DNA of 64,000 nt from Thiorhodovibrio winogradskyi (GTDB lineage: Bacteria; Pseudomonadota; Gammaproteobacteria; Chromatiales; Chromatiaceae), in NCBI RefSeq assembly GCF_036208045.1, contig NZ_CP121472.1, positions 2,987,531 to 3,051,530 on the forward strand, read 5' to 3'. Both the position numbers and the translations under genes were made by a program. A model generated the notes under the pieces. The model ran no database searches. It was not told where the DNA came from and saw only the letters and a program-made list of their open reading frames with translations. Of the stretch, positions 27,385 through 36,305 are shown in pieces; the stretch's first letter is position 1; each line of letters begins with the position of its first letter.

Positions 27385-30300
27385 CTAGAGGAACTCAGCC
27401 AGCTCCCGTTTGGGTTCCTGTTCCGGCTTGGGCTCCGGCTCGGGCTGCTCGGACTCGGGTTCGTCCTCGATTCGTCCCGGGTCGATTAGATTGAGCGAGG
27501 GTGCCAGGCGCAGCTCGCGCTCGTAGACGATTTCCACCCCTCCAGCCCCAAGTAACTGGCGTAGGCGTTTGATCAGAGTGTCACTTGGGCTCACCCGCCA
27601 ATCCTCACCCAGGCGCAGCTCGCCGGTCGCGCCGGGACGTCGGTAGTGGACGCGCACGGCAAGACCGGTGCCACGAAATTGCTGCAGGATGTCGATCAGG
27701 GCATTGATCAGGTTCTGGCCCTGGTGATGCCGCTCGGGCTCGGCCAGATCGATGGTCAGGCGCAGATGGTCGGCCAGTTCGGCGCGCGCCTCGGCCAGAG
27801 GGCGCACACTGCTGGCACGCAGGGACCAGCTGTCGCGGAACTGATCGAACACCACTTGCCCGGAGACCACCAGGATGCTGTCGGTGACCAGCAACTCGCG
27901 GGTCTGCTCGTACAGCTCGGAGAAGACGGTTGCCTCGATGCGTCCGGTGCGATCGTCCAGGGTGACGCTGGCCATGCGCCCGCGTTGGGTTTTGTTGGCG
28001 CGCACCGCCACCACCAGCCCGACGACGGTGCGCGGCTCGCCGCGACCACCGCCCTCCTCGCCAAAGCCAAAACTCTGCCCGCCCTCGAGCAGACCGACGA
28101 TGCGGCGCGAGACCATGGCGTTGAGCTCGGACTCATAGGCATCAATGGGGTGGCCAGTGAGATAGAGCCCCAAGGTTTCCTTCTCGCCGAGTAGGCGCTC
28201 GTCCTCGTCCCACTCGGGCCATTCGTCGGCGGCGATCTGTGGGTCGGGGCCGGTGTCAGTCCCGTCGTCCCCCATGCCACCGCCCATCCCGAACAGATCG
28301 GTCTGGCCGCTGCTGGCGCTGGCATGTGCCTGTTCGGCCAGCTTGAGCGCCACCGGCAGCTGGTTAAACAGGGTCGCGCGGTTTTTGCCGAGTTTATCCA
28401 GGGCACCGGCGCGAATCAGGGCCTCGACCACCCGGCGATTGACGCGCTTGAGGTCGATGCGGCGGCAGAAATCCCAGAGATCGGCAAAAGGCCGGCCATC
28501 GCGCACCTTGAGGATCGACTCAATGGCCGATTCGCCCACACCCTTGATGGCGCCCAGGCCGTAGATGACGCGCGCGTCTCCGGCGATGGTGAAACGCCAT
28601 TCGGAGCCATTGATGCAGGGTGGGTCCACGGCCAGCTTCATCGCCCGGCATTCATCGATCAGGGTGACCACCTTGTCGGTGTTGTCCATGTCCGCGGACA
28701 GGACCGCGGCCATGAAGGCGGCCGGGTAATGGGTCTTGAGCCACAGGGTTTGGTAGCTGACCAGCGCGTAGGCGGCCGAGTGACTTTTATTGAAGCCATA
28801 GCCGGCGAACTTTTCCATCAAATCGAAAATGTGCGTGGCCACCCTGGCATCCACGCCGCGCTCGGTCGCGCCCTGCTCGAAGATGGCACGCTGCTTGTCC
28901 ATCTCCTCGGCCTTCTTCTTGCCCATGGCGCGGCGCAGCAGGTCGGCGCCGCCGAGCGAATAGCCGGCGAGCACCTGGGCGATCTGCATCACCTGTTCCT
29001 GATACAGGATGACGCCATAGGTGGGCTTGAGGATAGGTTCGAGGTCCGAGTGCGGATAGGCCACGGCGGCACGGCCGTGCTTGCGGTCGATAAAGTCATC
29101 CACCATGCCCGATTGCAAGGGGCCGGGGCGGAACAGGGCCACCAGGGCGGTGATGTCCTCGAAACAGTCAGGCTGGAGCTTTTTGATCAGCTCCTTCATG
29201 CCGCGCGATTCAAGCTGGAACACCGCCGTGGTGGCGCAGCTTTTCAACAGCGCGAAGGCCCGTTGATCATGGGCATCGATCTGCTCGATCTCGAGCGGCG
29301 TCTCGCCCTGCTCCGCGCGCCGGGCGTTCACTGTCTTCAGCGCCCAGTCGATGATGGTCAGGGTGCGCAGGCCGAGGAAATCGAACTTCACCAGCCCGGC
29401 CTGCTCGACATCGTCCTTGTCGAACTGGGTGACCAGATTCTCCCCGCCCGGCTCGCAGTAGAGCGGCGCGAAATCCGTCAGCTTGGTCGGCGCGATTACC
29501 ACGCCGCCCGCGTGCTTGCCGGCATTGCGTGCCAGGCCCTCGAGCTTGCGCGCCATGTCGATGATAGCGGTGACGGCCTCGTCCTCGGCATAGGCCGCCT
29601 TGAGCTCCTCGCTTTCCACCAGCGCCTTGTCGAGCGTCATTTTCAGCTCGAAAGGCACCATTTTAGCGATTTTATCGACAAAGCCGTAGGGATGGCCTAG
29701 AACTCGGCCGACATCACGCACCACCGCCTTGGCCGCCATGGTGCCGAAGGTGATGATCTGCGACACCGCCTCGCGACCGTACTTGCGCGCCACATAGTCG
29801 ATGACCTCGTCGCGGCGCTCCATGCAGAAGTCGATATCGAAGTCGGGCATGGACACCCGCTCGGGGTTCAGAAAGCGCTCGAACAGCAGGTCGTGCTCAA
29901 TGGGGTCGAGATCGGTGATCTTGAGCGCATAGGCCACCAGCGAACCGGCGCCCGAGCCGCGCCCGGGGCCGACCGGAATACCCTGATCCTTGGCCCACTG
30001 GATGAAGTCGGCGACGATGAGAAAATAACCCGGAAAGCCCATGTCGCAAATGACTTTCAGCTCAATGTCCAGGCGTTCGTCATAGACCCGGCGGTGCTCG
30101 GCGAAGTCCGGCGCCTGCACATCGAAGGTACGCACCAGGCGCCAATCGAGCCCCTTTCGCGAGGCCTCGGCAATGAAGTCATCCACGCTCTGCCCATCGG
30201 GCGCCCCTGGCGGGAGGGGAGCGTCCGGCAGATAGCTCTTGCCCAACTCCAGCTCCAGATTGCAGCGCTTGGCGATCTCGAGCGCATTCTCCAGCGCCTC

Positions 30301-31059
30301 GGGCAGATCGGCGAACAGCTCGGCCATCTCCGCCGGGGTGCGCAGGTACTGCTCCGGGCTGTAATCGCGCGGACGGCGCGGATCCTCAAGGGTCAGGCCC
30401 TCATGAATACAGACCCGGACCTCGTGGGCATCGAAGTCCTCGGTCTTGAGAAAGCGCACATCGTTGGTCGCCACCACGGGCACCGACTGCGCGGCGGCAA
30501 GATCGACACAGGCTTGGATATGGAGATCCTCATCCGCCCGACCGGTGCGCATCACCTCAAGATAAAACCTGTCACCAAAGAGCTGAAGCCAGTCCGCTAG
30601 CCGCTGCTCGGCCTGCTCGCGATGGCCGCGCACCAGCGCCCGGCCGACATCGCCATACTGCCCGGCGGAGAGCGCGATCAGCCCCTCGGCGCTCTCCACC
30701 AGCCAGGCACGGTCGATACGCGGGAAGCCAGTATCCTGGCGCTCGAGATAGGCGCGGGAAATCAGCCGGGTCAGGTTGCGGTAGCCGGTCAGATTCTGCA
30801 CCAAGAGCACCAGCCGATGCGGATGCGCGAGGTCGGCCGGATCATCGACGCGAAACTCACTGCCGACAATGGGCTTGACGCCAGCCGCCATGGCCGCCTT
30901 GTAGAAGCGCACCAGGCAGAACAGATTGGTCAGATCCGTCACCGCCACCGCCGGCATGCCCGCCTCCACCGCGGCCGCCACCAGCGCCTTGGGTCGAATC
31001 AGACCATCGACCAGGGAAAATTCCGAATGGAGATGCAGATGAACAAAGGAGTTTTCCAC
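27385..31059 (-). CDS. dnaE: DNA polymerase III alpha subunit
   Basis: 1224 residues. Domains in order: PHP (1-270, FVHLHLHSEFSLVDGLI), palm with catalytic aspartates in SMPDFDIDFCM and KFDFLGLRTL, fingers (GYGFNKSHSAAYALVSYQT), helix-hairpin-helix region, OB fold (VAVRANKTQRGRMASVTLDD) and C-terminal domain. It is the replicative polymerase subunit of DnaE1 type. The last 30 residues form a Glu/Pro/Lys-rich tail (EDEPESEQPEPEPKPEQEPK) unlike E. coli DnaE and probably disordered. The 3'-5' exonuclease partner dnaQ is also in the window (42374-43108). Confidence 0.97.
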   Translation of the reverse strand: MENSFVHLHLHSEFSLVDGLIRPKALVAAAVEAGMPAVAVTDLTNLFCLVRFYKAAMAAGVKPIVGSEFRVDDPADLAHPHRLVLLVQNLTGYRNLTRLISRAYLERQDTGFPRIDRAWLVESAEGLIALSAGQYGDVGRALVRGHREQAEQRLADWLQLFGDRFYLEVMRTGRADEDLHIQACVDLAAAQSVPVVATNDVRFLKTEDFDAHEVRVCIHEGLTLEDPRRPRDYSPEQYLRTPAEMAELFADLPEALENALEIAKRCNLELELGKSYLPDAPLPPGAPDGQSVDDFIAEASRKGLDWRLVRTFDVQAPDFAEHRRVYDERLDIELKVICDMGFPGYFLIVADFIQWAKDQGIPVGPGRGSGAGSLVAYALKITDLDPIEHDLLFERFLNPERVSMPDFDIDFCMERRDEVIDYVARKYGREAVSQIITFGTMAAKAVVRDVGRVLGHPYGFVDKIAKMVPFELKMTLDKALVESEELKAAYAEDEAVTAIIDMARKLEGLARNAGKHAGGVVIAPTKLTDFAPLYCEPGGENLVTQFDKDDVEQAGLVKFDFLGLRTLTIIDWALKTVNARRAEQGETPLEIEQIDAHDQRAFALLKSCATTAVFQLESRGMKELIKKLQPDCFEDITALVALFRPGPLQSGMVDDFIDRKHGRAAVAYPHSDLEPILKPTYGVILYQEQVMQIAQVLAGYSLGGADLLRRAMGKKKAEEMDKQRAIFEQGATERGVDARVATHIFDLMEKFAGYGFNKSHSAAYALVSYQTLWLKTHYPAAFMAAVLSADMDNTDKVVTLIDECRAMKLAVDPPCINGSEWRFTIAGDARVIYGLGAIKGVGESAIESILKVRDGRPFADLWDFCRRIDLKRVNRRVVEALIRAGALDKLGKNRATLFNQLPVALKLAEQAHASASSGQTDLFGMGGGMGDDGTDTGPDPQIAADEWPEWDEDERLLGEKETLGLYLTGHPIDAYESELNAMVSRRIVGLLEGGQSFGFGEEGGGRGEPRTVVGLVVAVRANKTQRGRMASVTLDDRTGRIEATVFSELYEQTRELLVTDSILVVSGQVVFDQFRDSWSLRASSVRPLAEARAELADHLRLTIDLAEPERHHQGQNLINALIDILQQFRGTGLAVRVHYRRPGATGELRLGEDWRVSPSDTLIKRLRQLLGAGGVEIVYERELRLAPSLNLIDPGRIEDEPESEQPEPEPKPEQEPKRELAEFL

Positions 31060-31135
31060 GATTCGGAGCCGATGTCCTTTAGCAATGTCCGTAAACCAAG
31101 AATCCGATGTGAACCAAGAAGCGGATGGTCAGGCC

Positions 31136-31321
31136 TCATCGCACCATCAAAACCAGAATCACCACCAACCCAGCCACACCGGCCAAGGGTAACACCACCG
31201 CCGCCCAATCGCCCTGCTGCGCCTTGCGCCCTTGCTCCTGCCAGGCCTTGTACGCGGGCCACATGCGAAACAGCAGCAAAATCAACACGGCCGCCAGCAC
31301 GAGTTTCAGGAAAAGATCCAT
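31136..31321 (-). CDS. Small two-helix membrane protein
   Basis: 61 residues with GGAGG nine bases upstream of the ATG. Two hydrophobic segments (LFLKLVLAAVLILLLFRMW and VVLPLAGVAGLVVILVLMV) are separated by a short polar loop (KAWQEQGRKAQQGDW). I do not recognise a family. The clear ribosome-binding site and amphipathic layout argue that it is real. It lies between dnaE and the Bax-inhibitor gene on the same strand. Confidence 0.65.
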   Translation of the reverse strand: MDLFLKLVLAAVLILLLFRMWPAYKAWQEQGRKAQQGDWAAVVLPLAGVAGLVVILVLMVR

Positions 31322-31367
31322 GATGTCTTCCTCCAGCTTGCAGAAATGAACCCCAACAGCACGGGCA

Positions 31368-31395
31368 TAAAAAAGCCCCGATCAGAGCCGGGGCT
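31368..31395 (-). terminator. Rho-independent terminator after the Bax-inhibitor-1 gene
   Basis: On the minus strand a 7-bp stem AGCCCCG/CGGGGCT (31389-31395 with 31374-31380) is followed by a run of T (A on the + strand, 31369-31374). It lies about 65 bp after the stop of the BI-1 gene and separates it from the small membrane-protein gene. Confidence 0.85.
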
Positions 31396-31459
31396 GGCAA
31401 ACAATGGCACTCAGTCAGTCATTATCGGTCAAGACTGGCGCCGGGTCGGGCAACCGTCA

Positions 31460-32125
31460 TCAGTCATCGCCCATGAAGCCAAGAATCTGCAACAGGCTGA
31501 TGAAGATATTGAAAATCGACAAATAAATGCCGTAGGTCGCCATGATGTAGTTGGTTTCCTCACCGCGGGCGATCCGGCTGGTATCGAACAGGATAAAGGC
31601 ACTCATCAGCAAGATGATGGCACCTGAAATCGCCAGCGACAAAGCCGGAATGTTCAGGAACAGATTGGCGACAATGGCGACCAGCACCACCATCATGCCG
31701 GCAAACACAAAGCCGCCCAGGAAGCTGAAATCCCGCTTGCTGGTCAGCGCGTAGCCTGAGAGCCCGAGGAAAATCAGCGCCGTGCCACCAAAGGCCGTGG
31801 CGATAATGCCAGGTCCGTTCGGCAACGCCATGTACATGCTGAGAATGGATCCAAGCCCAAAGCCCAGCATGCCGGTGATCAGGAAAATCACCCCGACCCC
31901 ACTGGCCGACTGAGCCGCGCGCGGGAGCACGAACATGCCCAACAGCATGGCACCAATCACGGACACCATATAGACCCAGGGCGGCATGGCCAAGGCCATC
32001 GACAGCATCGCCATCACCGCACTAAAGCCCAGGGTTGCAGACAACAGCAAATAGGTGTTCTTAAGCACCTTGTTCGCCGCGACAGCGCTCGAGGCGCCTT
32101 GCATCATCGTGTACTCATTCGCCAT
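31460..32125 (-). CDS. Bax inhibitor-1/YccA family membrane protein
   Basis: 221 residues with seven hydrophobic segments and family hallmarks: LKNTYLLLSATLGFSAVMA near the N-terminus, GVGVIFLITGMLGFG and the C-terminal IYLSIFNIFISLLQILGFM. In E. coli the relative YccA modulates FtsH proteolysis of membrane proteins; other members are pH-gated calcium leak channels. A ribosome-binding site AGGAG precedes the ATG, and a good terminator follows. The gene flanks the left side of the putative accessory island. Confidence 0.92.
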   Translation of the reverse strand: MANEYTMMQGASSAVAANKVLKNTYLLLSATLGFSAVMAMLSMALAMPPWVYMVSVIGAMLLGMFVLPRAAQSASGVGVIFLITGMLGFGLGSILSMYMALPNGPGIIATAFGGTALIFLGLSGYALTSKRDFSFLGGFVFAGMMVVLVAIVANLFLNIPALSLAISGAIILLMSAFILFDTSRIARGEETNYIMATYGIYLSIFNIFISLLQILGFMGDD

Positions 32126-32588
32126 GGTTTCTCACCACTCCTGAGGTTGTTGGTTTAAGGTCGTTGGCTTTTAAGGATGCTGGCACCCAATCATGGGCAC
32201 CAAAAAAATTGCGCGAAAGAAAAAATTACATCATCCCGACTGCCCAAGTCGGATCGAGCCATGTGTTTCGAGATCGAATCTTAGATCCCAGGCTGTTAAT
32301 CTAAGCCCGGATCAGTCGAACATCAACGCCTTCCGACCCGTCCAGGGCATCTCAAGTTCCAACAGGATAACGAAAGCAGCCGCGAGATCAAGCACCCGGC
32401 CTACCCGCGCGCGGCGTCGCACGCAGTATCGCTCCCACCGGTGGCAAGGTCTGAGGAATGTCTTGATCTCGCAAATAACAAACCTTAGCTAGTACGTTTT
32501 ACACCAAAGGGCAAAGCATTTGATTTGCATTGGCTCAGGCTGCTCCCAGCAGCACGCAAAGACTTGGTTAGAAAGCCGGCTGACGCCG
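32126..32588. other. Intergenic region left of the RT cassette
   Basis: About 460 bp with no supportable gene. An open frame on the + strand (32193-32492) is rich in Arg, Ser and Thr without domain signatures or a good ribosome-binding site. The promoter of the BI-1 gene should be at its left end. No metallophosphoesterase 5' fragment, transposase or direct repeat matching the right edge of the island is visible. Confidence 0.55.
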
Positions 32589-32693
32589 GGTGAAGGGGGG
32601 CGGGGACCAAAAAAAACGCCCTCCGAAAGCCACGGCCTCTGTGGAGGGTTCTAGTTAGGATCCGGTCAAGAGCGGGAACCGCCCCCCTTCGCC
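32589..32693. repeat. Nested inverted-repeat element directly downstream of the reverse transcriptase
   Basis: The outer arms GAAGGGGGGCGG (32592-32603) and CCGCCCCCCTTC (32679-32690) are perfectly complementary over 12 bp and extend to 15 bp with one G-T wobble. Inside lie GACC (32605-32608)/GGTC (32664-32667) and the stem CCCTCC (32619-32624)/GGAGGG (32643-32648). The whole is about 105 bp and starts 20 bp after the RT stop. It is either an elaborate terminator or a structured RNA belonging to the cassette. Confidence 0.75.
32609..32648 (-). terminator. Rho-independent terminator for the RT operon (inner hairpin)
   Basis: Read on the minus strand, the CCCTCC/GGAGGG stem (32643-32648 and 32619-32624) is followed two bases later by eight T residues (A on the + strand, 32609-32616). 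This is a standard terminator layout for the minus-strand RT operon, nested within the larger inverted repeat. Confidence 0.65.
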
Positions 32694-32712
32694 GCTTATC
32701 TTAGCACCGGTT

Positions 32713-34056
32713 TCACCCTGACCGAGGGATGGCGGCATTACGGATCTGCACGAGCGACATTAATCCGTGCCTTTCGCGCAACTCCCGCATCGACAATCGT
32801 CGAAATCCGCGAACGCCTGGCTGCTCGGTCGCACACTGCACGATCTTCCGGGCGATTCGGTAGTCGATGTCCCGAAGCAGACTTCGGTCATTGGTGTCTC
32901 GCAACATTGACGCCATACCCGGAACCGTGAAGGCATGCCCCGGTGTCAGCATACGATTCGTCACCCGGCTAAGGCACGCAGCTCTGGCATCGATGTGATA
33001 GTCGCGAATGGCATGCGCGGTTCGATCCAGTCGCCGACAAACCTCGGTCATGACGCGCGCGATACGTTTTGGCCCTGCCGCGACAGTGCCAGCAAAGGTC
33101 ACCGAAAGGCCAAGGAAATCAATATGGCTTGAGCCTTGAAATCGCGAATCCATCTCGCAGCGCCGTCCGGCGCCGTTGAAGTAGGTGAGTATGTCCTTTT
33201 TTTTATTACGCTGTACACCAAGCGGTTTGAGTAGTTCGTTGATCTTGGCATCCGCGTTTATAACAACATCCCGATCCGGGTGCGCAATTAGGAAGTCGTC
33301 ATTGAACCGAGCGTAAAAAGCTCCTTCCGTATCCGCCAGCATCTCGTCGAGCGGCGCCGCGGCGAGAACATTCACCATGGGTACAATGGGCGTCCCCATC
33401 GGAATCCCGCGGAGTCGCGAAAACTCCAGGCCGCCTGGATCGCGAACCACCGGGCGGACCAGAGACTGAATCAATTGCCACGCATTGTCCGAAATCGCCC
33501 GATCCGTACCAACCTCTATCACCTCTCTTAGCTTGGTCCAAATGAAAGCATCCTGGTGAACCGGAAGATTGTCGCCGTACTTCTCGAAATCTGACTGGAG
33601 CACGAACAATCCGCGTTTCCTGGGATCAGGGACTCGGCGCCGGTAGTCGCGGACATAAGCCGCGAAGTCTTGCATCGCCTGATAGTTGCTCTTGCCCGGT
33701 AGATAGGAATAGAGCCCCGGCAATCCCAACACCCGCGCATTCTCGGAAACGACTTGGTAGACCACCGCGCCGATAATCTGATCGATAAATGTTGCCCTAT
33801 GCACTGCCCGCGTTTTCGAGCGCAGCTTGAGGAACCACAGGTCGACCGGCGCGAAGACGTAGTCGCCGCTCGCCACTGTTTTAGCGAGCACCTTGCCGAG
33901 GCTGCGATTGCGCAGATAGGCGGCGTAGTAACTCACTCCGCCATAGGCCTGCATGAACCCTTTGTTCAGCCGATTCCTCTTGCCAAAGACCTTGCGAATC
34001 GCAGCTGCGTAGGCATGAGGATCGGCCAGGATGTCGTCGATGTGAAGCCGACTCAT
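32713..34056 (-). CDS. Reverse transcriptase of unknown group (defence candidate)
   Basis: 447 residues from an ATG with GAGGAG eight bases upstream. RT motifs are in order: Asp156 in LQSDFEKYGDNLP (motif A), GIPMGTPIVP (217-226), the catalytic FNDD box (251-254, in place of YADD), NKKKDILTYF and HIDFLGLSV (311-319). There is no X/maturase or HNH domain as in group II introns, and neither the NAxxH nor VTG motif of retron RTs is present. No template/variable repeat pair suggests a DGR. It overlaps the membrane-protein gene by ATGA and must be co-translated with it. The combination looks like the unknown-group RTs that serve phage defence; the function is inferred, not shown. Confidence 0.88.
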   Translation of the reverse strand: MSRLHIDDILADPHAYAAAIRKVFGKRNRLNKGFMQAYGGVSYYAAYLRNRSLGKVLAKTVASGDYVFAPVDLWFLKLRSKTRAVHRATFIDQIIGAVVYQVVSENARVLGLPGLYSYLPGKSNYQAMQDFAAYVRDYRRRVPDPRKRGLFVLQSDFEKYGDNLPVHQDAFIWTKLREVIEVGTDRAISDNAWQLIQSLVRPVVRDPGGLEFSRLRGIPMGTPIVPMVNVLAAAPLDEMLADTEGAFYARFNDDFLIAHPDRDVVINADAKINELLKPLGVQRNKKKDILTYFNGAGRRCEMDSRFQGSSHIDFLGLSVTFAGTVAAGPKRIARVMTEVCRRLDRTAHAIRDYHIDARAACLSRVTNRMLTPGHAFTVPGMASMLRDTNDRSLLRDIDYRIARKIVQCATEQPGVRGFRRLSMRELRERHGLMSLVQIRNAAIPRSG

Positions 34057-36146
34057 GTGTGCGACTCCTCGCTTGAGCCCGACGGCTTTAACCAGGTGAA
34101 TTGCCATTCGGCAAAAGCATCATCCCAACGCTTAAGCGATCTCGCATCAACATCACTAGGCACAAAAAATAGCGCGCGGAGATTGTCATCAAGAAACGCG
34201 GCATAGAGACGATAGTGACCGCACCAGGCGTACGGCGAACCAGAGCGCAAGGCGCGCATGGCAAAAGGAATCGCCGAAGCCACAGTCTCCTTATCCAGCT
34301 TGGCGGCTTCACGCGATCGGCCGGCCGCTTGTAGATCGAGCACGATACCGTCGCGAATTTCGCAACGAAAGCTGTCGATCAGAGCGAAGATGTCAAGCCG
34401 AGGCGACGGCCGTCGCAGATCATCACGATCACGCAGCATCGCGATGGCAGCCCCACCCCCCTGCCGTGGTCCTGGCAATGGACGCACCAATGCGATCAAA
34501 CCGCCCGCGGCTTCCACAAAGAGATAAGGGTCGAAAGCCTCCCGGTCGCTCTCGCGCACTCGCTCATAATAAATGAGACGCCGATCATCCAACCAGGCCA
34601 AGCGCCCTTTGCCCTCTAGGGCTTCCTCCAGCATCTCGCGGAGAGCGGATTTTTCGCCTTCGGCAACCTTTCTAGCGACCGTGATCACACCCAGATCGAG
34701 CTTCCCAGCTTCCGCCGCCAAGCGTCGTCCCCAGTCATTCAACGCAAGGAACGGCGCGACCCTGACCGTCCGATGATCGTGCAAGATTTGCGCTGCAATC
34801 AAGAAGATCAGACCAGCGAGCAAACAAAGATCAATTTGCGCGAGACCGCCAATATCGGCAAAACCACGGACTTCAACAAAAACAAGACCAGCAATGATGA
34901 TGCCTACGCTGACACAGACCTCGACGAATCGTGCATCCGCAAAGGCTCTGATTTGATACACGGCAAGCCAAGCCCTAAGCAGGAACAAGGGAATCATGGC
35001 AACCAGGAGTTGAAAAGGGATATCGGCGAATCCGAACAAGAAGACGGTCGTCGCCAGCGCCCAGAAAAACAGCCCGATGCCGACGGCGGCGAAAACAAGT
35101 TTCGCCATGAACCCCCGCGCAAGATCCCGCAGCATGCGCGAGCGTCGAAGTCGAACGAAATCGAAGTAAAACAGCGCCGACCATTCATAGGCGCCGCGAA
35201 TGGCCGGCAGAACAAGATAGAGAAAGAGCCAGAAGTCCGGCGTCTTCCATGTGGGATGTCCAGCGGTGAGATCGATCGCCTCGCCGCCGATCGATTCGAG
35301 CCCGAGGAGAACGGGCACCAGCAAACCATCGATCCGAATCAGGAGCCCGGCCAACGTTGACCACATTAAGTTTATTAACGGCAGACGGCGCAGGAACGGG
35401 AAAAACCCCGTCAACCCCTGGCGAAATGTCGGACTGATCCCGACGACCCGATACATACGCTTGATGTAAACCAAGCCAATGGTCATGCTAAAGGCGCCGC
35501 TAAGGATAATCGAGACAATCAGCGATCCCTCATGTAAAACACCAAATAGACTTGCCATTGCCGCGGCTTGAAGCAAGATGGGCGCCAGAACGGTCAGGAA
35601 CGGGCGGTAGATGCGCCTATTTGAATAGATACCTGAATGAAGGGTGAGAATCGGAATACGTAGTGCGAGTTCAACCGTGATCAGCAAGATATAAATGTCG
35701 ACAAAGATCGTCTCGGCTGCATTCGCTGACGACAAGGAGACGAACAGCCAGGAAAGGCCGCATAGGAAGACAACCAACGCAAGGATGACTGAAAGCACCA
35801 ACCAGTGCGAGATCTCCCGCTCATACTCCGGCTTGTCAGTCGGACCAGAGAGCGCGCGCAGTCGTTCGCGCAGGACTTCCATCGCGCCCCACCAAGCGCC
35901 CCTGACGAGTGGGGCGCCCGCACGCAAAAGCACGACGAGGATAACGCCGGGTTTGGTCGCGTGAGCAAGAAGAATGAAAAACTCCGCCACATGGACGGAA
36001 AAGGAGATAATCTCGAACGAAAATAGATAGCGCAACCGATAGGCGAAATAAGACGCGATCTTGTTGCGAAGTAGGCTCGGAAAAAGCGTAACGACACGAT
36101 TCTGGCTTTTCGCGGCTTTCTCAAACCACTGATCGATCTTTCGCAT
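34053..36146 (-). CDS. Large multi-pass membrane protein coupled to the reverse transcriptase
   Basis: 697 residues; the second ATG was chosen because GGAG lies nine bases before it and directly abuts the first (36155). About residues 40-455 contain some ten to twelve hydrophobic segments (for example WLVLSVILALVVFLCGLSWL and LCLLAGLIFLIAAQIL), in a layout reminiscent of flippase-like exporters. Residues about 456-697 are soluble, and the stretch EEALEGKGRLAWLDDRRLIY is faintly like a degenerate GGDEF-type fold, which is only an impression. I do not recognise the family. Coupling to the RT implies a joint function, perhaps as the membrane effector of an RT-based defence system. Confidence 0.8.
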   Translation of the reverse strand: MRKIDQWFEKAAKSQNRVVTLFPSLLRNKIASYFAYRLRYLFSFEIISFSVHVAEFFILLAHATKPGVILVVLLRAGAPLVRGAWWGAMEVLRERLRALSGPTDKPEYEREISHWLVLSVILALVVFLCGLSWLFVSLSSANAAETIFVDIYILLITVELALRIPILTLHSGIYSNRRIYRPFLTVLAPILLQAAAMASLFGVLHEGSLIVSIILSGAFSMTIGLVYIKRMYRVVGISPTFRQGLTGFFPFLRRLPLINLMWSTLAGLLIRIDGLLVPVLLGLESIGGEAIDLTAGHPTWKTPDFWLFLYLVLPAIRGAYEWSALFYFDFVRLRRSRMLRDLARGFMAKLVFAAVGIGLFFWALATTVFLFGFADIPFQLLVAMIPLFLLRAWLAVYQIRAFADARFVEVCVSVGIIIAGLVFVEVRGFADIGGLAQIDLCLLAGLIFLIAAQILHDHRTVRVAPFLALNDWGRRLAAEAGKLDLGVITVARKVAEGEKSALREMLEEALEGKGRLAWLDDRRLIYYERVRESDREAFDPYLFVEAAGGLIALVRPLPGPRQGGGAAIAMLRDRDDLRRPSPRLDIFALIDSFRCEIRDGIVLDLQAAGRSREAAKLDKETVASAIPFAMRALRSGSPYAWCGHYRLYAAFLDDNLRALFFVPSDVDARSLKRWDDAFAEWQFTWLKPSGSSEESHT

Positions 36147-36187
36147 GTCGCACATCTCCAGCCATCAGGGGGCGCCTTGGTGCGTCG

Positions 36188-36233
36188 CTCAGCGGGCGAT
36201 TTCATCAAGCGGCGGTGATCGGTTGATGCTGAG
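36188..36233 (-). promoter_or_regulatory. Hairpin in the leader of the RT operon
   Basis: CATCAA (36203-36208)/TTGATG (36223-36228) flanked by CTCAGC (36188-36193)/GCTGAG (36228-36233) gives a nested stem between the operator-like palindrome and the first gene of the RT operon. It could be a leader structure or part of a small RNA supplied to the RT. Confidence 0.35.
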
Positions 36234-36305
36234 TGCAGCGGCACGGGCGGTCAAGAGGTCGTTACAACGCTCACCTAAAGCCATGTCATGAAATCGCATA
36301 ATACT

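Noticed and set aside
28324-29700. 458-codon frame antisense to dnaE
   Set aside because: Fully inside dnaE on the opposite strand; long antisense frames are common in G+C-rich genes. The same applies to frames antisense to sucA (60160-61146, 61216-62307) and prsT (4756-5634).
32193-32492. Plus-strand open frame of 99 codons left of the RT cassette
   Set aside because: Highly basic, Ser/Thr/Arg-rich, no motifs and no ribosome-binding site; likely chance.
32570-32700. Integron attC site as explanation of the inverted repeat after the RT gene
   Set aside because: GTTAGAA and GTTAGGA occur nearby, but neither fits GTTRRRY, the reciprocal RYYYAAC is not placed correctly, and no integrase or cassette array is present.
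32713-34056. Retron or group II intron identity of the reverse transcriptase
   Set aside because: NAxxH and VTG retron motifs and maturase/HNH domains are absent, and no intron domain V-like end or msr/msd layout was recognised.
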